A stretch of 64,000 nt of DNA from Myxococcus hansupus (GCF_000280925.3 NZ_CP012109.1:2252501-2316500), one strand, 5' to 3'. Shown: positions 44,224-53,247, numbered from the stretch's first letter. The notes: a model not told the origin generated them from the letters alone. A program made the numbers and translations.

Positions 44224-44691
44224 TCAGTCCGCGCCCAGGTAGGCCAGCATGACGCTCTTGTCACCTGTCGCCAGCACATAGGGGGCGTCTGGTGAAATGA
44301 CGCCAGGGCGTGACGCGACGCCGTGCACCGCGTCCTGGGCATGGGTGAGCTGCATGCCGGCTCCGCCTCCTCCGATGACGAGCGGCGCGCCCATCTTGAG
44401 GTCCAGCACCACCACCGCGCGTCGCGTGAGCCGGGGCTCCGCCATGTTGACGACGACGAAGTCTCCCGCGAACCGGCGCTGGTCGCATCGGAAGACCCAC
44501 AGGTTGCGTTTGCGCCCGAGAAGCTCCTTCACGAAGGGTTTCTCGTCGCTCTTCAGCGCGTAGCGTTCGGAGAGCAGGGCGGCGACGGCGGAGGAGTAGC
44601 CCGCCTCCTTCGCGAGCAGCAGCGCCCACGGATTCGCATGCCGCAGCAGCGGCAGCGAGACGGGCAGGACGATGGGGGGCTCGCGAGGCAT
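44224..44691 (-). CDS. Hypothetical cytoplasmic protein
   Basis: 155 residues. A compact soluble protein without signal peptide or known motif; it contains strands such as RNLWVFRCDQRRFAGDFVVV and RRAVVVLDLKMGAPLVIGG and a Gly run GGGGAGMQ. Codon use fits the neighbourhood. Convergent with the 1669-residue membrane protein (25 bp). No ribosome site is obvious before the ATG at 44691. I do not recognise the family. Confidence 0.55.
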   Translation of the reverse strand: MPREPPIVLPVSLPLLRHANPWALLLAKEAGYSSAVAALLSERYALKSDEKPFVKELLGRKRNLWVFRCDQRRFAGDFVVVNMAEPRLTRRAVVVLDLKMGAPLVIGGGGAGMQLTHAQDAVHGVASRPGVISPDAPYVLATGDKSVMLAYLGAD

Positions 44692-45029
44692 GTGTGGGTG
44701 TGCTCGACGCGCGAAGCGCGCGTGTCGGACGAAGATTCGACCACGTCATTGTTCCCATTTCACGCCTCTTCACTCCCGAGAATCGAGAGCGCGGGGGCGT
44801 GCTGGGACGTGGGTCGCAGCCTTGATGGCCAGGGTGGGTGTCTCCTGGCGTTCGTCGCGGCGATATCCGGCGAGATACATGTCCAATGGCATACGCGGCC
44901 CGGTATCGCGATGCGTGTGTTTAAAGCCTGAGCGGGTCGGCGTGCGTTATGGATGTGTGGCGGCGCTTCGTTGTGAATGTCTCCCTGCCAGGCCGCCATC
45001 CCCGATTCCCAGTGGAATGGAGCAACACA
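44692..45029. other. Intergenic region before the EGF-domain lipoprotein
   Basis: 338 bp without a supported gene. An ACGCGCG-AAG-CGCGCGT hairpin (44707-44723) lies 16 bp upstream of the divergent hypothetical gene. The part near 44870-44940 is more AT-rich (for example TGTTTAAAGCC) and probably carries the promoter for the gene at 45030; no exact promoter is assigned. Confidence 0.45.
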
Positions 45030-46112
45030 ATGAATGGCAGTCAAATGGCCCCCATGTGGCGATGCCTGAGCGCGACGCTGGCGCTCGGAATGTTGAGTGC
45101 GTGTGGCCCTGAGTTGGAGCAGGGGCAGGAGCACGAACCGTTCGTGACCGATGAGACGCTGGCGGAGGGGGAGGCGTCATCGGAAACGGTGACCGCGATG
45201 CAGGCGGGGGACCGTTACGCCAACGCCGTCGTCCAGAGCGGTGTCATCGCCGTCATCAACCCGAACGCCGCCGTGGGTCCGCCGGATGGCAACGTCGCGA
45301 CGTTCCTCGGGCTTTTGGGCGGCTCGCTGGTGCTGGACATGGGGCGGGGCGAAGAGGGCACGGGGCCCCTGCGCATCTACTACCGGGGGCTCTCGCTCGC
45401 GGTGATTGCCCAGGTGGAGTTCCTGCGCTCGGACATGAGCATCATCAGCACGGCGCAGGCGAACCTGCTGGACCTGGGCCTGGGGACGCACTCCACGCTG
45501 GTGCCCTTCAGCAGCGCCACGCCGTACCGCTATGTGAGGTTGGGCGGCGGTCTCGCCTCGCTGTTCGGTCTGGACGCCATCGAGGACACGGGCGGCGGTG
45601 TCGGCTCCGTCTGTGGTGATGGCCGGGTGTCCGCCGGGGAGCAGTGTGATGATGGCAACCGGATGTCCGGTGATGGCTGTAGCAGCGCCTGCCAACTGGA
45701 GCCGGGTTTCAACTGTCAGGGCACGCAGCCCTCCGTTTGCAACGACGTCAATGAATGCACCAATGGCACCGCGCAGTGCTCGGTGAATGCCTTCTGTGTG
45801 AACACGCCGGGCAGCTACACCTGCGTGTGCCGGCTTGGCTACTGGGGCAATGGCTGGACGTGCAATGACATCGACGAGTGCGCGAACGGAACGCACACGT
45901 GCCAGCCGAATCAGCAGTGCGTGAATACGCCGGGTGGTTTCGAATGCGTGGGTGGCGCGTGTACGCCTCCCCGGCAGCAGTGTGGTTCGCAGTGCACGGA
46001 CGTGACGGCTGACAGGTTCAACTGCGGTGCCTGTGGCGTGGTCTGCCCCTCGAGCAAGCGGTGCTCGGTGGGGGTCTGCGTGCCCGGGGTTGGCGAGGAG
46101 CCAACGCTGTAG
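45030..46112 (+). CDS. Secreted lipoprotein with DUF4215 and calcium-binding EGF modules
   Basis: 360 residues. Signal peptide with lipobox (GMLSAC). Residues of about 45-180 are a beta-rich domain; then a DUF4215-type Cys module ([16 protein letters not shown] ... GDGCSSACQ), two calcium-binding EGF repeats ([38 protein letters not shown]) and a final Cys-rich module ([18 protein letters not shown]). EGF modules of this kind are rare in bacteria but recurrent in myxobacteria, suggesting surface adhesion. ATG at 45030 has GGAG about eight bases upstream; the frame is open from 44949. Confidence 0.85.
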   Translation: MNGSQMAPMWRCLSATLALGMLSACGPELEQGQEHEPFVTDETLAEGEASSETVTAMQAGDRYANAVVQSGVIAVINPNAAVGPPDGNVATFLGLLGGSLVLDMGRGEEGTGPLRIYYRGLSLAVIAQVEFLRSDMSIISTAQANLLDLGLGTHSTLVPFSSATPYRYVRLGGGLASLFGLDAIEDTGGGVGSVCGDGRVSAGEQCDDGNRMSGDGCSSACQLEPGFNCQGTQPSVCNDVNECTNGTAQCSVNAFCVNTPGSYTCVCRLGYWGNGWTCNDIDECANGTHTCQPNQQCVNTPGGFECVGGACTPPRQQCGSQCTDVTADRFNCGACGVVCPSSKRCSVGVCVPGVGEEPTL

Positions 46113-46182
46113 CGCGCCACGACGCGGGGGCGTGACGGCGATGGCGACCTCGAGTTGATGCGGTGAGTTGAAGGACCCCTGG

Positions 46183-46212
46183 CCCTCGCGGAGCCGCAGG
46201 TCTCCGCGGGGG
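46183..46212 (+). terminator. Terminator of the EGF-domain lipoprotein gene
   Basis: CCCTCGCGGAG pairs with CTCCGCGGGGG over 11 bp with one T-G wobble that only works in the plus-strand transcript. It lies 70 bp after the stop, before a convergent gene. Confidence 0.6.
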
Positions 46213-46218
46213 CTGGAC

Positions 46219-47100
46219 TCAAATCATCCCGTCCCAGCCGGTGTCGTTCCGACGAAATGCGTCGCGAATGGCTTCCACGAAGTCCGAAGGCAGCGGTCCT
46301 TCCTCCCATGCCCGGAGGTTGCGCCGCAGGTTCTCCAGTCGCCGGGTGCCCACGATGCAGGTGGAGACGCCAGGGACATGCGCGGCGAAGCGCAGGGCCA
46401 CGTCGCTCCAGTCCATCCCCCTCGTGTCGAGCGACAGGGCCCGCATCCGGTTCCAGTACTCACCGAGGTCATGTGCCTCGGGGCGTTCCGCGAAGCGCCA
46501 GGGCGCGTTTCCCAGAGGCCGCTTCGCGATGACGCCCATGCCCCGTCCCTGGGCCCACGCGACACCCCGGTCGATGGCGCGCTGGTCGAAGAGGTTGACG
46601 GAGGTCTGGACCGCGGCGAACGCCCCGGTGCCGATGGCGTACTCCAGCGAGGCGTTGTCGCCGGAGTAGGCGGCGGCGCGGACCTTTCCCGCCTCCACCG
46701 CGCGGACCAGTGCCTCCACCAGGCCGGGCCGCTGAAGCACCTCGAGCGGGCACGAGTGGAAATGCACCACGTCGAGCACGTCGGTGTGAAGGCGGCTGAG
46801 GGCCTGGTCGACGCCGCGGGTGATGCATTCGGGCGTCCAGTCCTCCACGCCCGGTACGCCGTAGCCGCATTTGGTGGAGAGGACGTATTCGGAGCGGCGT
46901 CCCCGCAGGTGCCGGCCGATGCGCTCTTCCGACGCCCCGTAGCCGGGCGCGGTGTCGATGAGGTTGATGCCCGCGTCCAGGACACCGTGCAACAACGCGG
47001 CGGCCTCCGACTCCGAGAGCTCCGAACCCCCCACGTGCCCGGCACCAAAGCCCAGCGCGGACACCTGCAGGCCCGTCTTTCCCAAGGGACGACGCTCCAT
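46219..47100 (-). CDS. Aldo/keto reductase
   Basis: 293 residues of the AKR fold (NADPH-dependent carbonyl reduction, cytoplasm). The catalytic set is visible: Asp in NLIDTAPGYG with the Tyr of the same loop, Lys in VLSTKCGYG, His in VVHFHSCPL. C-terminal cofactor-binding motifs (GVIAKRPLGNAP; CIVGTRRLENL) are present. ATG at 47100 follows a near-perfect AGGAGGG ribosome site; the frame extends upstream to 47157 without homology. The physiological substrate is unknown. Probably a single-gene unit. Confidence 0.93.
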   Translation of the reverse strand: MERRPLGKTGLQVSALGFGAGHVGGSELSESEAAALLHGVLDAGINLIDTAPGYGASEERIGRHLRGRRSEYVLSTKCGYGVPGVEDWTPECITRGVDQALSRLHTDVLDVVHFHSCPLEVLQRPGLVEALVRAVEAGKVRAAAYSGDNASLEYAIGTGAFAAVQTSVNLFDQRAIDRGVAWAQGRGMGVIAKRPLGNAPWRFAERPEAHDLGEYWNRMRALSLDTRGMDWSDVALRFAAHVPGVSTCIVGTRRLENLRRNLRAWEEGPLPSDFVEAIRDAFRRNDTGWDGMI

Positions 47101-47246
47101 GGACCCTCCTCGCCTGGCCGGCGGGCCACGCGTCAGTTGGAGGCCAGAGCATGACACACGGCCCGCGGTGCGAAGGGGAGGGGCTCTACCCGGGCTCGAG
47201 ACGTGAGCGGCGGGGAGCGCGGAAGCACACGGGGCTGCGAAACGGC

Positions 47247-47277
47247 GGGCGCGGGTGCCAGAAGGTCACCCGCGCCC
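47247..47277 (-). terminator. Terminator of the secreted protease gene
   Basis: GGGCGCGGGTG and CACCCGCGCCC form a perfect 11-bp stem with a 9-base loop, 17 bp beyond the protease stop on the minus strand. No T-run follows. Confidence 0.7.
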
Positions 47278-47293
47278 AGACTTCACATCCGAA

Positions 47294-48988
47294 CTACTGG
47301 ATGGTCCACACCACGTTGCCGACGCACCGGCCGCTGCCGTAGCAGCCTCCGCGCAGTTGCACGGTGGTGGCCGCGGTGGCGGTGTACGTCACGCGGGAAC
47401 CTCCGCCGATGCCGCACGCGTCGTCGTTCTCCGCGACTTCATCGGCGCCGACGTAGAGCCGCAGGTAGGTGTCACCCACGACGCTCGCGCCCGGCACGCC
47501 GCACGTGGCGACGGTGAGGACCTGGCCCGCGGTGAGGGCGAACTCGTGGGCGACGTAGTTGCGCATCGCGCTGTTGGTGGTGCGCGCGCGGTAGGTGAAC
47601 GTGCCCGTCTCCGGATCCGGCTCGGGCTCGGGGTCCGGGTCATTGCCACCGGTGATGGTCCAGGCGACGGAGCCCGAGCAGGTGCCAGAGGAGAAGCAGC
47701 CCGCCGCGATGATGTAGTCGCCGGTGACGGCGGCGGTGAACATGATGCTGGAGCCACGGCCACCGCAGGCGTCGTCGTTGGCGGCCACTTCCGAGCCGTA
47801 GGCGTTGCGCAGGCGCAGGTACGTGTCACCCGTGAAGTTCGCGCCCGGCAGACCGCAGGTGGCGATGGTCAGCGTCTGACCCTGCTCCAGCGCGATGGTG
47901 TAGTTGGTGGTGTTCGTCTGGGCGCTGTTGGTGGCGGTGGCGTTGTAGGTGAACGGGTTGCTCGGCGGGGCCGGGGGCGGCGGCGGCGGCGGGGGCGGCT
48001 CGGACCGACCGCACAGGCGCATGCTGCCGGCGATGGCGCAGTAGCCTTCCACGGCGGGGCGCACGTAGGTGATGTCCTCACCGCGGCAACCCGTGTCCGT
48101 GCACTGGTTCACGACGTTGCAGCTACCGCGCGCGACGTAGTCCGTCGCGCCACGCACCAGGATACCGGCGACCGTGAAGGTGTCGTTCTCGTAGACACCC
48201 GAGCCCGAGTTGCCGCCGAAGGTGTCCGTGTTGGCGACGAAGAAGTCCAGCGTGCTGGCGCGGGCGTCACGCACCCAGCCACCGTCGTCGATCTTGAACG
48301 GGACGCCGCTGCCGGAGCCGATGACGGTCACGCCGGTGTTCAGCGGAAGGGCCTCGTTGCCCGGACGGATGGGCGCGGGCTCGAAGCGCGGCGCGGCGGG
48401 ACGGTCCAGCCGGACGATGGCCCAGTCCAGGTTGCGGCCGTTCACGACACCTTCCTGGCGCGCGACGATGGCCTGGCAGGAGTAGATGTCGTCCGTCGTC
48501 ACCGTCTGCAGCCCGGTCTCCGACGTGCGGTAGAAGTTGAAGACGAAGCGCGTGCCCGCGCAGGCCGCCGCGGTCCTGAGGCAGTGGCCGGCGGTGAGCA
48601 CCAGGTCGTCATCAATGAGCGTACCCGAGCACCAGGCCGGCGTGGGGTCCTGGAGGAAGCGCTGGTCCGAGCAGAGATTGAAGTAGGACTGCAGCGTGGG
48701 CGCGTTGAAGATGACGTTGCTCGGGTCGGACGCGTCGATGTCCACCGCATCCATCAGCGCCACCGTCGACCGCTCCGCCCGCTCGCGCATCGCCGGGATC
48801 GCCGTGTACGCGTAGACATCCGTGCGGTGGTCTTCGCCGTAGATGACGTCCTGTCCGGTCGTCCCCACATCCGGAGACTTCTCGTCCGCGGACTCCATTT
48901 CGGGAGCCGGGGCACAGGCCGCGACCGACACGGAAAACAACAGTGCGCCGAACACGTTTCGGCGGAAGGGACTACGGGGGATACGCAT
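47294..48988 (-). CDS. Secreted trypsin-like serine protease with two C-terminal PPC-type domains
   Basis: 564 residues. A signal peptide with a possible lipobox (SVAAC) is followed by a trypsin (S1) domain with the full triad: His in VLTAGHCL, Asp in LDWAIVRLD, Ser in FGGNSGSGV. A Pro-rich linker of nine consecutive Pro (about residue 338) leads to two PPC-like beta domains, each ending in the motif CxxxxCxGxVxWTI (CFSSGTCSGSVAWTI; CYGSGRCVGNVVWTI). Architecture fits an exported predatory or matrix-degrading protease. A 7-bp hairpin (ACTCCAA/TTGGAGT, 49104-49125) lies about 120 bp upstream. Confidence 0.92.
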   Translation of the reverse strand: MRIPRSPFRRNVFGALLFSVSVAACAPAPEMESADEKSPDVGTTGQDVIYGEDHRTDVYAYTAIPAMRERAERSTVALMDAVDIDASDPSNVIFNAPTLQSYFNLCSDQRFLQDPTPAWCSGTLIDDDLVLTAGHCLRTAAACAGTRFVFNFYRTSETGLQTVTTDDIYSCQAIVARQEGVVNGRNLDWAIVRLDRPAAPRFEPAPIRPGNEALPLNTGVTVIGSGSGVPFKIDDGGWVRDARASTLDFFVANTDTFGGNSGSGVYENDTFTVAGILVRGATDYVARGSCNVVNQCTDTGCRGEDITYVRPAVEGYCAIAGSMRLCGRSEPPPPPPPPPAPPSNPFTYNATATNSAQTNTTNYTIALEQGQTLTIATCGLPGANFTGDTYLRLRNAYGSEVAANDDACGGRGSSIMFTAAVTGDYIIAAGCFSSGTCSGSVAWTITGGNDPDPEPEPDPETGTFTYRARTTNSAMRNYVAHEFALTAGQVLTVATCGVPGASVVGDTYLRLYVGADEVAENDDACGIGGGSRVTYTATAATTVQLRGGCYGSGRCVGNVVWTIQ

Positions 48989-49377
48989 AGGCGACCACTC
49001 CTGAGGATGCAGTGCCAGCCGGGACAGGCGGGCGAAGCCGGATTAGGGCTGCCCCGACAGTATTTCGAGTAAGCCGGTGGAAACAAGAACAGCGAGACAT
49101 AAATACTCCAATGCCCCTGTTGGAGTTTGTCCCCCAACGGGAGCCGGCAGGGTTGTGCCGAGCCCGCCGTGTCTCGGGCCGAGCGCTGCCCATGTCGATG
49201 ACCGGTCCGGGCACTGTCAGCGTCCACGCGCGAGCAGCCGCTTCACCTTCAAGGCGGGGTCGCTCATGACGCCACGGCTCTTAGCCGTCGAGAGAGCGCC
49301 GTCGGCTGTGGGCGCCTCCTCGGTCCGGGCATCGCGGTTGGGGCCGGCGCCTCGGGCGGAGGTGGGGAGCCCTACGA

Positions 49378-49825
49378 ATGGCCTCCTCGCTCGAACACGG
49401 ACTCCACGAGACACTTCTTGGTCCTTCGCTTCTCGACTCGCTCGATGTTTCGAGGCGGGAGGGCTGGTTTCTCGACGTGTGGAAATGCGACGCGCCGATA
49501 CGGCTCGAACTGCTCGCCCTTCATGTCTACGTGCTGGCACGCCGCGCCTTGGCCTCCTCGCTGCGAACGAGGTGCAGGTTCGTCTGGCCAATGGACTGTG
49601 TTGCGCGAGGCGCGCCGGGTCGAAAATGCCCTTGAGACGCAAAATGCAACGCTTCGGCGGCACATCTCCCTGGCGGAGAGTCGCCTGCTGGTGAACGGGC
49701 ACCGCGACTACCAGGAGGTGCCCGCGCTCGCGCGGGAGACTGAGCGCGCTGCCCACATCGACCTCCCATGCGCCTTTGTCCGCTTCGCGGGGCCGCGCCA
49801 GGTGTGGACTGAAGCGTACGCGTGA
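49378..49825 (+). pseudogene. Frameshifted gene remnant
   Basis: Coding-like sequence with high third-position GC passes through three frames: an ATG at 49378 opens REGWFLDVWKCDAPIRLELL ALHVYVLARR; then LAANEVQVRLANG appears in another frame; then SLAESRLLVNGHRDYQEVPA LARETERAAHIDLPCAFVRF continues in a third frame to a TGA at 49825. The last 80 codons keep strong G/C in third positions, which suggests real former coding sequence with at least two frameshifts. The protein family is not recognised. Confidence 0.4.
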
Positions 49826-49849
49826 GCCCGTTGGACAACGCCTGCATTC

Positions 49850-50215
49850 TCGAACGGATGGGACGACGTTCGAGCCGTGGCGTGAGTCGGACCGCACGGT
49901 GTGCGGCTGTTCACGGCGCTACCCAGGAGCGGAGCGGCTCTGGGGTGTTGCACTGAAGCGTTTCGTCGCGCTCGAACGGAAGCCACATCAGTGGTGGATG
50001 ATCGATGCGTCGGATTCGAAGTGTCAGCCTGGGCACCGGAGGATTCTGGGGCCGCCTTCGGCCACTGGTGTCTGCTCGCTCAGGGGCCTGAACACCTCCT
50101 GCTTGTCACGCACCAGAAGTCCTTCCGCCGCATCGCTGTCGCAGGAGGTCCTTCGTCGAAGCGGGGCAGGCCCGCGTCACGATGGACGTGCATGGGGAGG
50201 GCCGGGGTACGCTGA
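49850..50215 (+). pseudogene. Second frameshifted gene remnant
   Basis: One frame gives RLWGVALKRFVALERKPHQW up to about 49990, and another then gives CVGFEVSAWAPEDSGAAFGH followed by LLLVTHQKSFRRIAVAG to a TGA at 50215. The second part has strong third-position GC. The two halves together read like a single protein of about 110 residues interrupted by one frameshift. Unrecognised; it lies just upstream of the unknown gene at 50250. Confidence 0.35.
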
Positions 50216-50249
50216 TTCCGACCCGGCGTGGAAGAAGAGAACCCATTCA

Positions 50250-50975
50250 ATGAGACTGCTCGACTGGACAGACCCGGACGATGACACACGCGGCTACTGG
50301 GCGACTTTCTTTCCCAGGAGCGTGAAGAAGGAAGTGATGGCTGACGCCGAAGCCAGGATCATCTCGGGCGATGATGCGGATCGCATTCTCTGCGAGATGC
50401 CCATTGCCGCACTGGACCAGGCCGCCAGGGACACGGGATACAAGCGCCTCGACGAGGCTCTGAACGACCGCAAGTTCACGGCCATGTTGCCGCTGTTCGT
50501 CGGAGACGCGGAGGCCGTGCTTCGCTTTCGCAAGCGCTGCGTCCCGAGGTGGATGCAGCTCGTCCACCGTGAGGCGAAAGGCGCGTCTTGGGACGTGTCG
50601 CGAATGCATGCGCGGCGTGCGATGAAAACGCCGCTGGGCACCTCGTCCGTCGACGACATCCGCCTTCCGAAAACGTCCCTTCATTTTCGCGTCCAGCCCG
50701 AGTCGGCGCTGGCGTCTCCCGACAAGGAACAGCACGCCCCCGTCACCGATGTCCTCGTCGTCGAGGAGCCCGCGCCACGGAGACTCTGGCGCATCGCGGT
50801 CGAGTCTGGCTCGGCCGTCGGCAACACCAGCGCCCTCATCACGTCACTGGACCTGCCGAGCGGTGCGACGTTGGACACGGTGCTTGAACAGCACGCTGCT
50901 CAGGTCGCCACGGGCGAGGACTGGCGAAGCCTGTTGGCCTGGGTTGTCAGCATGCTCTTGCTGTCGCGCACCTGA
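50250..50975 (+). CDS. Unknown protein upstream of the YcaO cluster
   Basis: 241 residues, soluble, no signal peptide. The N-terminal half is helical (ATFFPRSVKKEVMADAEARI; YKRLDEALNDRKFTAMLPLF), the C-terminal half beta-rich (DVLVVEEPAPRRLWRIAVES) with an ending of hydrophobic residues (LLAWVVSMLLLSRT). No motif recognised. It is on the same strand as, and 120 bp upstream of, a short RiPP precursor gene and could belong to that cluster, although the precursor has its own promoter. GC at third positions is a little lower than in core genes, consistent with an accessory origin. Confidence 0.6.
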   Translation: MRLLDWTDPDDDTRGYWATFFPRSVKKEVMADAEARIISGDDADRILCEMPIAALDQAARDTGYKRLDEALNDRKFTAMLPLFVGDAEAVLRFRKRCVPRWMQLVHREAKGASWDVSRMHARRAMKTPLGTSSVDDIRLPKTSLHFRVQPESALASPDKEQHAPVTDVLVVEEPAPRRLWRIAVESGSAVGNTSALITSLDLPSGATLDTVLEQHAAQVATGEDWRSLLAWVVSMLLLSRT

Positions 50976-51040
50976 TGGAGATTCCTCGCCAGCCAGGCGA
51001 AAAAGCTGAAACGTGAGACGATGCGTCATCGCGCCTGTTG

Positions 51041-51070
51041 TTGACTTGAAGTGTGGCCTGTGAAGACAAT
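51041..51070 (+). promoter_or_regulatory. Sigma-70-type promoter of the RiPP precursor gene
   Basis: TTGACT (51041-51046; five of six to the -35 consensus) and GACAAT (51065-51070; four of six to the -10) are separated by 18 bp. Transcription would start near 51077, leaving a leader of about 20 nt that contains the AGGGAGG ribosome site. This is the best -35/-10 pair noticed in the window and lies directly before the 43-codon gene. Confidence 0.6.
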
Positions 51071-51095
51071 TCGGACTCACTCAGGGAGGCCGAAC

Positions 51096-51227
51096 ATGAA
51101 GAAGCCTGCTCGTACGAAGCGCGCAAAGACTCTCAAGGTCACGGTTCGCGTTCTGAAGGGGGCTGCGCTCAAGTCGTTCGAAACCAACAGGTGCAGCTCC
51201 TCCAACATCTCCCACCTCTCGAAATAA
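51096..51227 (+). CDS. 43-residue candidate RiPP precursor peptide (YcaO substrate)
   Basis: The peptide starts MKKPARTKRAKTLKVTVRVL and ends NRCSSSNISHLSK. The first 30 residues are basic and amphipathic like a leader; the last 13 hold one Cys and five Ser, the residues a YcaO cyclodehydratase would turn into thiazoline and oxazolines. A strong AGGGAGG site six bases before the ATG and a good promoter support real expression. The YcaO gene starts 21 bp after its stop on the same strand. No double-Gly site is visible, so leader cleavage is unclear. Position, composition and signals together make the call; no homologue can be checked here. Confidence 0.75.
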   Translation: MKKPARTKRAKTLKVTVRVLKGAALKSFETNRCSSSNISHLSK

Positions 51228-51248
51228 CAGCAGCAGTCCGAGCACGAC

Positions 51249-53234
51249 ATGGGACTTCAGTCAGGTGTCGTGCTCCTCGAAATGGGCAAGGGCGTCTCCA
51301 TCCTTCAGACCCGCAAGGCGCTGATGGAGATTCGGGGCCTGCCCTTTGCCCGTCTCGTTTCCCTCCTCGAAAGCATTGGCCGTGGAGGGAAGGCCGCACT
51401 CGTTCGTGCGCTGGTGAAGGCGGGGGTCGACCCTGACAGCGCCGCTGAGCTCGGAGCACGGTTCGAAGAGGAAGAGGCATTGGGGCGTGGCGGTCCACGT
51501 TTGTGGGACGCACAAGCCCTCCGCAAAACATGCGGCATCACGGGCGGGCTTCGACTGGGCCCCCTGCGCACGGTCGACATTGCCGAGAAGGGCGAATCGC
51601 TCATCCAACTGAGCGCCACCCGATGGCGCCGCGCTGGCCGTGTCGGATGCCTCTCCTGTGGCCTGCTGTGGGAGGTCCAGAGCGCGGATTCGCCCGCGGA
51701 GGCTGCCGCGGTCGCGAATGCGCTCCCACGCCGCGCGGTGATTGCCCTGGGCGCCGCCGATGTGAAGGCCCTCCGGGCCGTCATGAAGCATCCCTGCTTC
51801 GATACGGAGGGTTGGGCCGAGGGCACGTATGGGCAGGCCCTCGCTCGCCGCACGCGGCCGAGGCCGTCGGCGGGATGCGAGTGCTCCTCGTCCTTGCGCG
51901 CGGTGAAACACATCGGGAGGCTGGAAGGCTCACGGATGGCAGGTGCCGCGCTGGGCCGCGTGGGCGTCGCGACAAAAGAGTCCACCGTGCGTGGCAAGCG
52001 GGGAGCGCCTTCCATCGTGACCTTGGTCTGGGGCGCGGCCACGCTGCGTGCTCGAAGGCGAGGACGTCCCGTGGTGTCAGGCCATCACCAAGCCCAGGTG
52101 GGGGTCGGTAGCTCCCTGGAGGAGCGGCGATTGACGGCTCGCGCGGAGGCCATCGAGCGCGCCTCGTCCCTTCTTCGTGTGCCTGATGTCCTCGCGACGC
52201 CTGCGCGTGCCCTCGAGCGCCCCTTCCTGCCCCTGCGTCAGTGGGACCTCTACACGCCGGCGCAGTACGCGAGCCCCGGGTTTCCCTACGCGCCTGTGAC
52301 GCAGGACACGCCGTTGGATTGGGTCATGGCCACGGACGCGAAGACGGGTGAGCAATTGCTCGTTCCGGCCGCCTTCACGACGTCTGAACAGCTCGTGGAG
52401 CCGCGCTTCTTGTGCGCTTCGTCGAATGGCGTCGCGACGCATACGAGCCATGAAGCCGCGCTGCGGTCCGCGCTCTTGGAGGTGGTCGAGCGAGACGCAC
52501 TTCAGCTCGCCTGGTACCGCGGTGAAGGCGCGAGGCGCATCGACCCGGCCACGCTCGATGTCGACGCCGCGGAGTCGCGCCATTTCGAGGAGGCGGGCTG
52601 GGGGCTCCACTTCGCGTACCTGCCCGGCCGTGCGGGCCTCCACGTCGTCGCGCTCATCGCGGTGGCGACAGGGGAGGGCATGTTTCCCCAGGGCGGGACG
52701 TTGCTCACGGCGGCGGCGGCGGGTGACCCTGCGGTGGCCGTGAAACGCGCGCTCCGCGAAATGCGGATGGTGACGGAGGCGCTGACGCTTCAACGCGAGC
52801 TGTCGATTGATTTCGAGGCGCTCCGGCGGCCCCCGGTCCTGGAGAGCACCTGGCTCAGTGATTCGCTTCTCGACATCACGTTGCTCTACTTGAATCCGGC
52901 GATGCGCAGCGCTGTCGACCTGCTCCTGCAGGGACCTCCCGTGGCACTTCCCCGTGTTCGTGTCTCCGACACGGCGGAGGACCTCGTTTCGAGGTTTCAC
53001 CAGAGTGGGCTCCGGACCCTGGTCATTGAGCTCACGCTGGATGCTGCCGCGCCGTTCCGGACCTGCCAGGCACTGGTGCTTGGAACGCAGCCCATGGCGT
53101 TCTGTCCGGGCTTGTTGCGCCTCGGGAGCGGATTGCTGCCGCGTCGCCTCCCGCCGAAGAATCCCCAGCTCCCCACATCACCTCTCAAGCTCCGGCGAGG
53201 GCAGTTGAACCCCTACGTGCTTCCGTTGGCGTGA
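51249..53234 (+). CDS. YcaO cyclodehydratase fused to an N-terminal RRE-like domain
   Basis: 661 residues. Residues 1-80 resemble an RRE/ocin-ThiF-like winged helix (SGVVLLEMGKGVSILQTRKA, then FARLVSLLESIGRGGKAALV). A middle part has CLSC (about 135-138) and CEC (about 210-212), possible zinc ligands. The YcaO domain covers about 275-661 with ATP-binding motifs RAEAIERASSLLR, AALRSALLEVVERDALQLAW and VKRALREMRMVTE. The C-terminus NPYVLPLA is a degenerate PxPxP. It would activate backbone amides of the adjacent 43-residue peptide with ATP and form azolines. Start at 51249 has only a weak ribosome site; coupling to the precursor is likely. Confidence 0.87.
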   Translation: MGLQSGVVLLEMGKGVSILQTRKALMEIRGLPFARLVSLLESIGRGGKAALVRALVKAGVDPDSAAELGARFEEEEALGRGGPRLWDAQALRKTCGITGGLRLGPLRTVDIAEKGESLIQLSATRWRRAGRVGCLSCGLLWEVQSADSPAEAAAVANALPRRAVIALGAADVKALRAVMKHPCFDTEGWAEGTYGQALARRTRPRPSAGCECSSSLRAVKHIGRLEGSRMAGAALGRVGVATKESTVRGKRGAPSIVTLVWGAATLRARRRGRPVVSGHHQAQVGVGSSLEERRLTARAEAIERASSLLRVPDVLATPARALERPFLPLRQWDLYTPAQYASPGFPYAPVTQDTPLDWVMATDAKTGEQLLVPAAFTTSEQLVEPRFLCASSNGVATHTSHEAALRSALLEVVERDALQLAWYRGEGARRIDPATLDVDAAESRHFEEAGWGLHFAYLPGRAGLHVVALIAVATGEGMFPQGGTLLTAAAAGDPAVAVKRALREMRMVTEALTLQRELSIDFEALRRPPVLESTWLSDSLLDITLLYLNPAMRSAVDLLLQGPPVALPRVRVSDTAEDLVSRFHQSGLRTLVIELTLDAAAPFRTCQALVLGTQPMAFCPGLLRLGSGLLPRRLPPKNPQLPTSPLKLRRGQLNPYVLPLA

Positions 53235-53247
53235 CGTGACGGTTCGA

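Larger units (their letters stand above)
48989..50249. other. 1.26-kb region without an intact gene
   Basis: No full-length frame has both a start and conserved-looking sequence. It holds the ACTCCAA/TTGGAGT hairpin (49104-49125) upstream of the protease and two stretches of former coding DNA described separately (49378-49825 and 49850-50215). Base composition dips and reading frame shifts repeatedly, unlike the flanking genes. Confidence 0.6.

Noticed and set aside
49533-49550. TGGCACGCCGCGCCTTGG as a sigma-54 promoter
   Set aside because: The -12 GC is not at the required 10-base spacing from the -24 GG.
49217-49897. 226-codon minus-strand frame
   Set aside because: Arg/Ser/Ala-rich shadow sequence without domain character; the plus strand carries the coding-like remnants.
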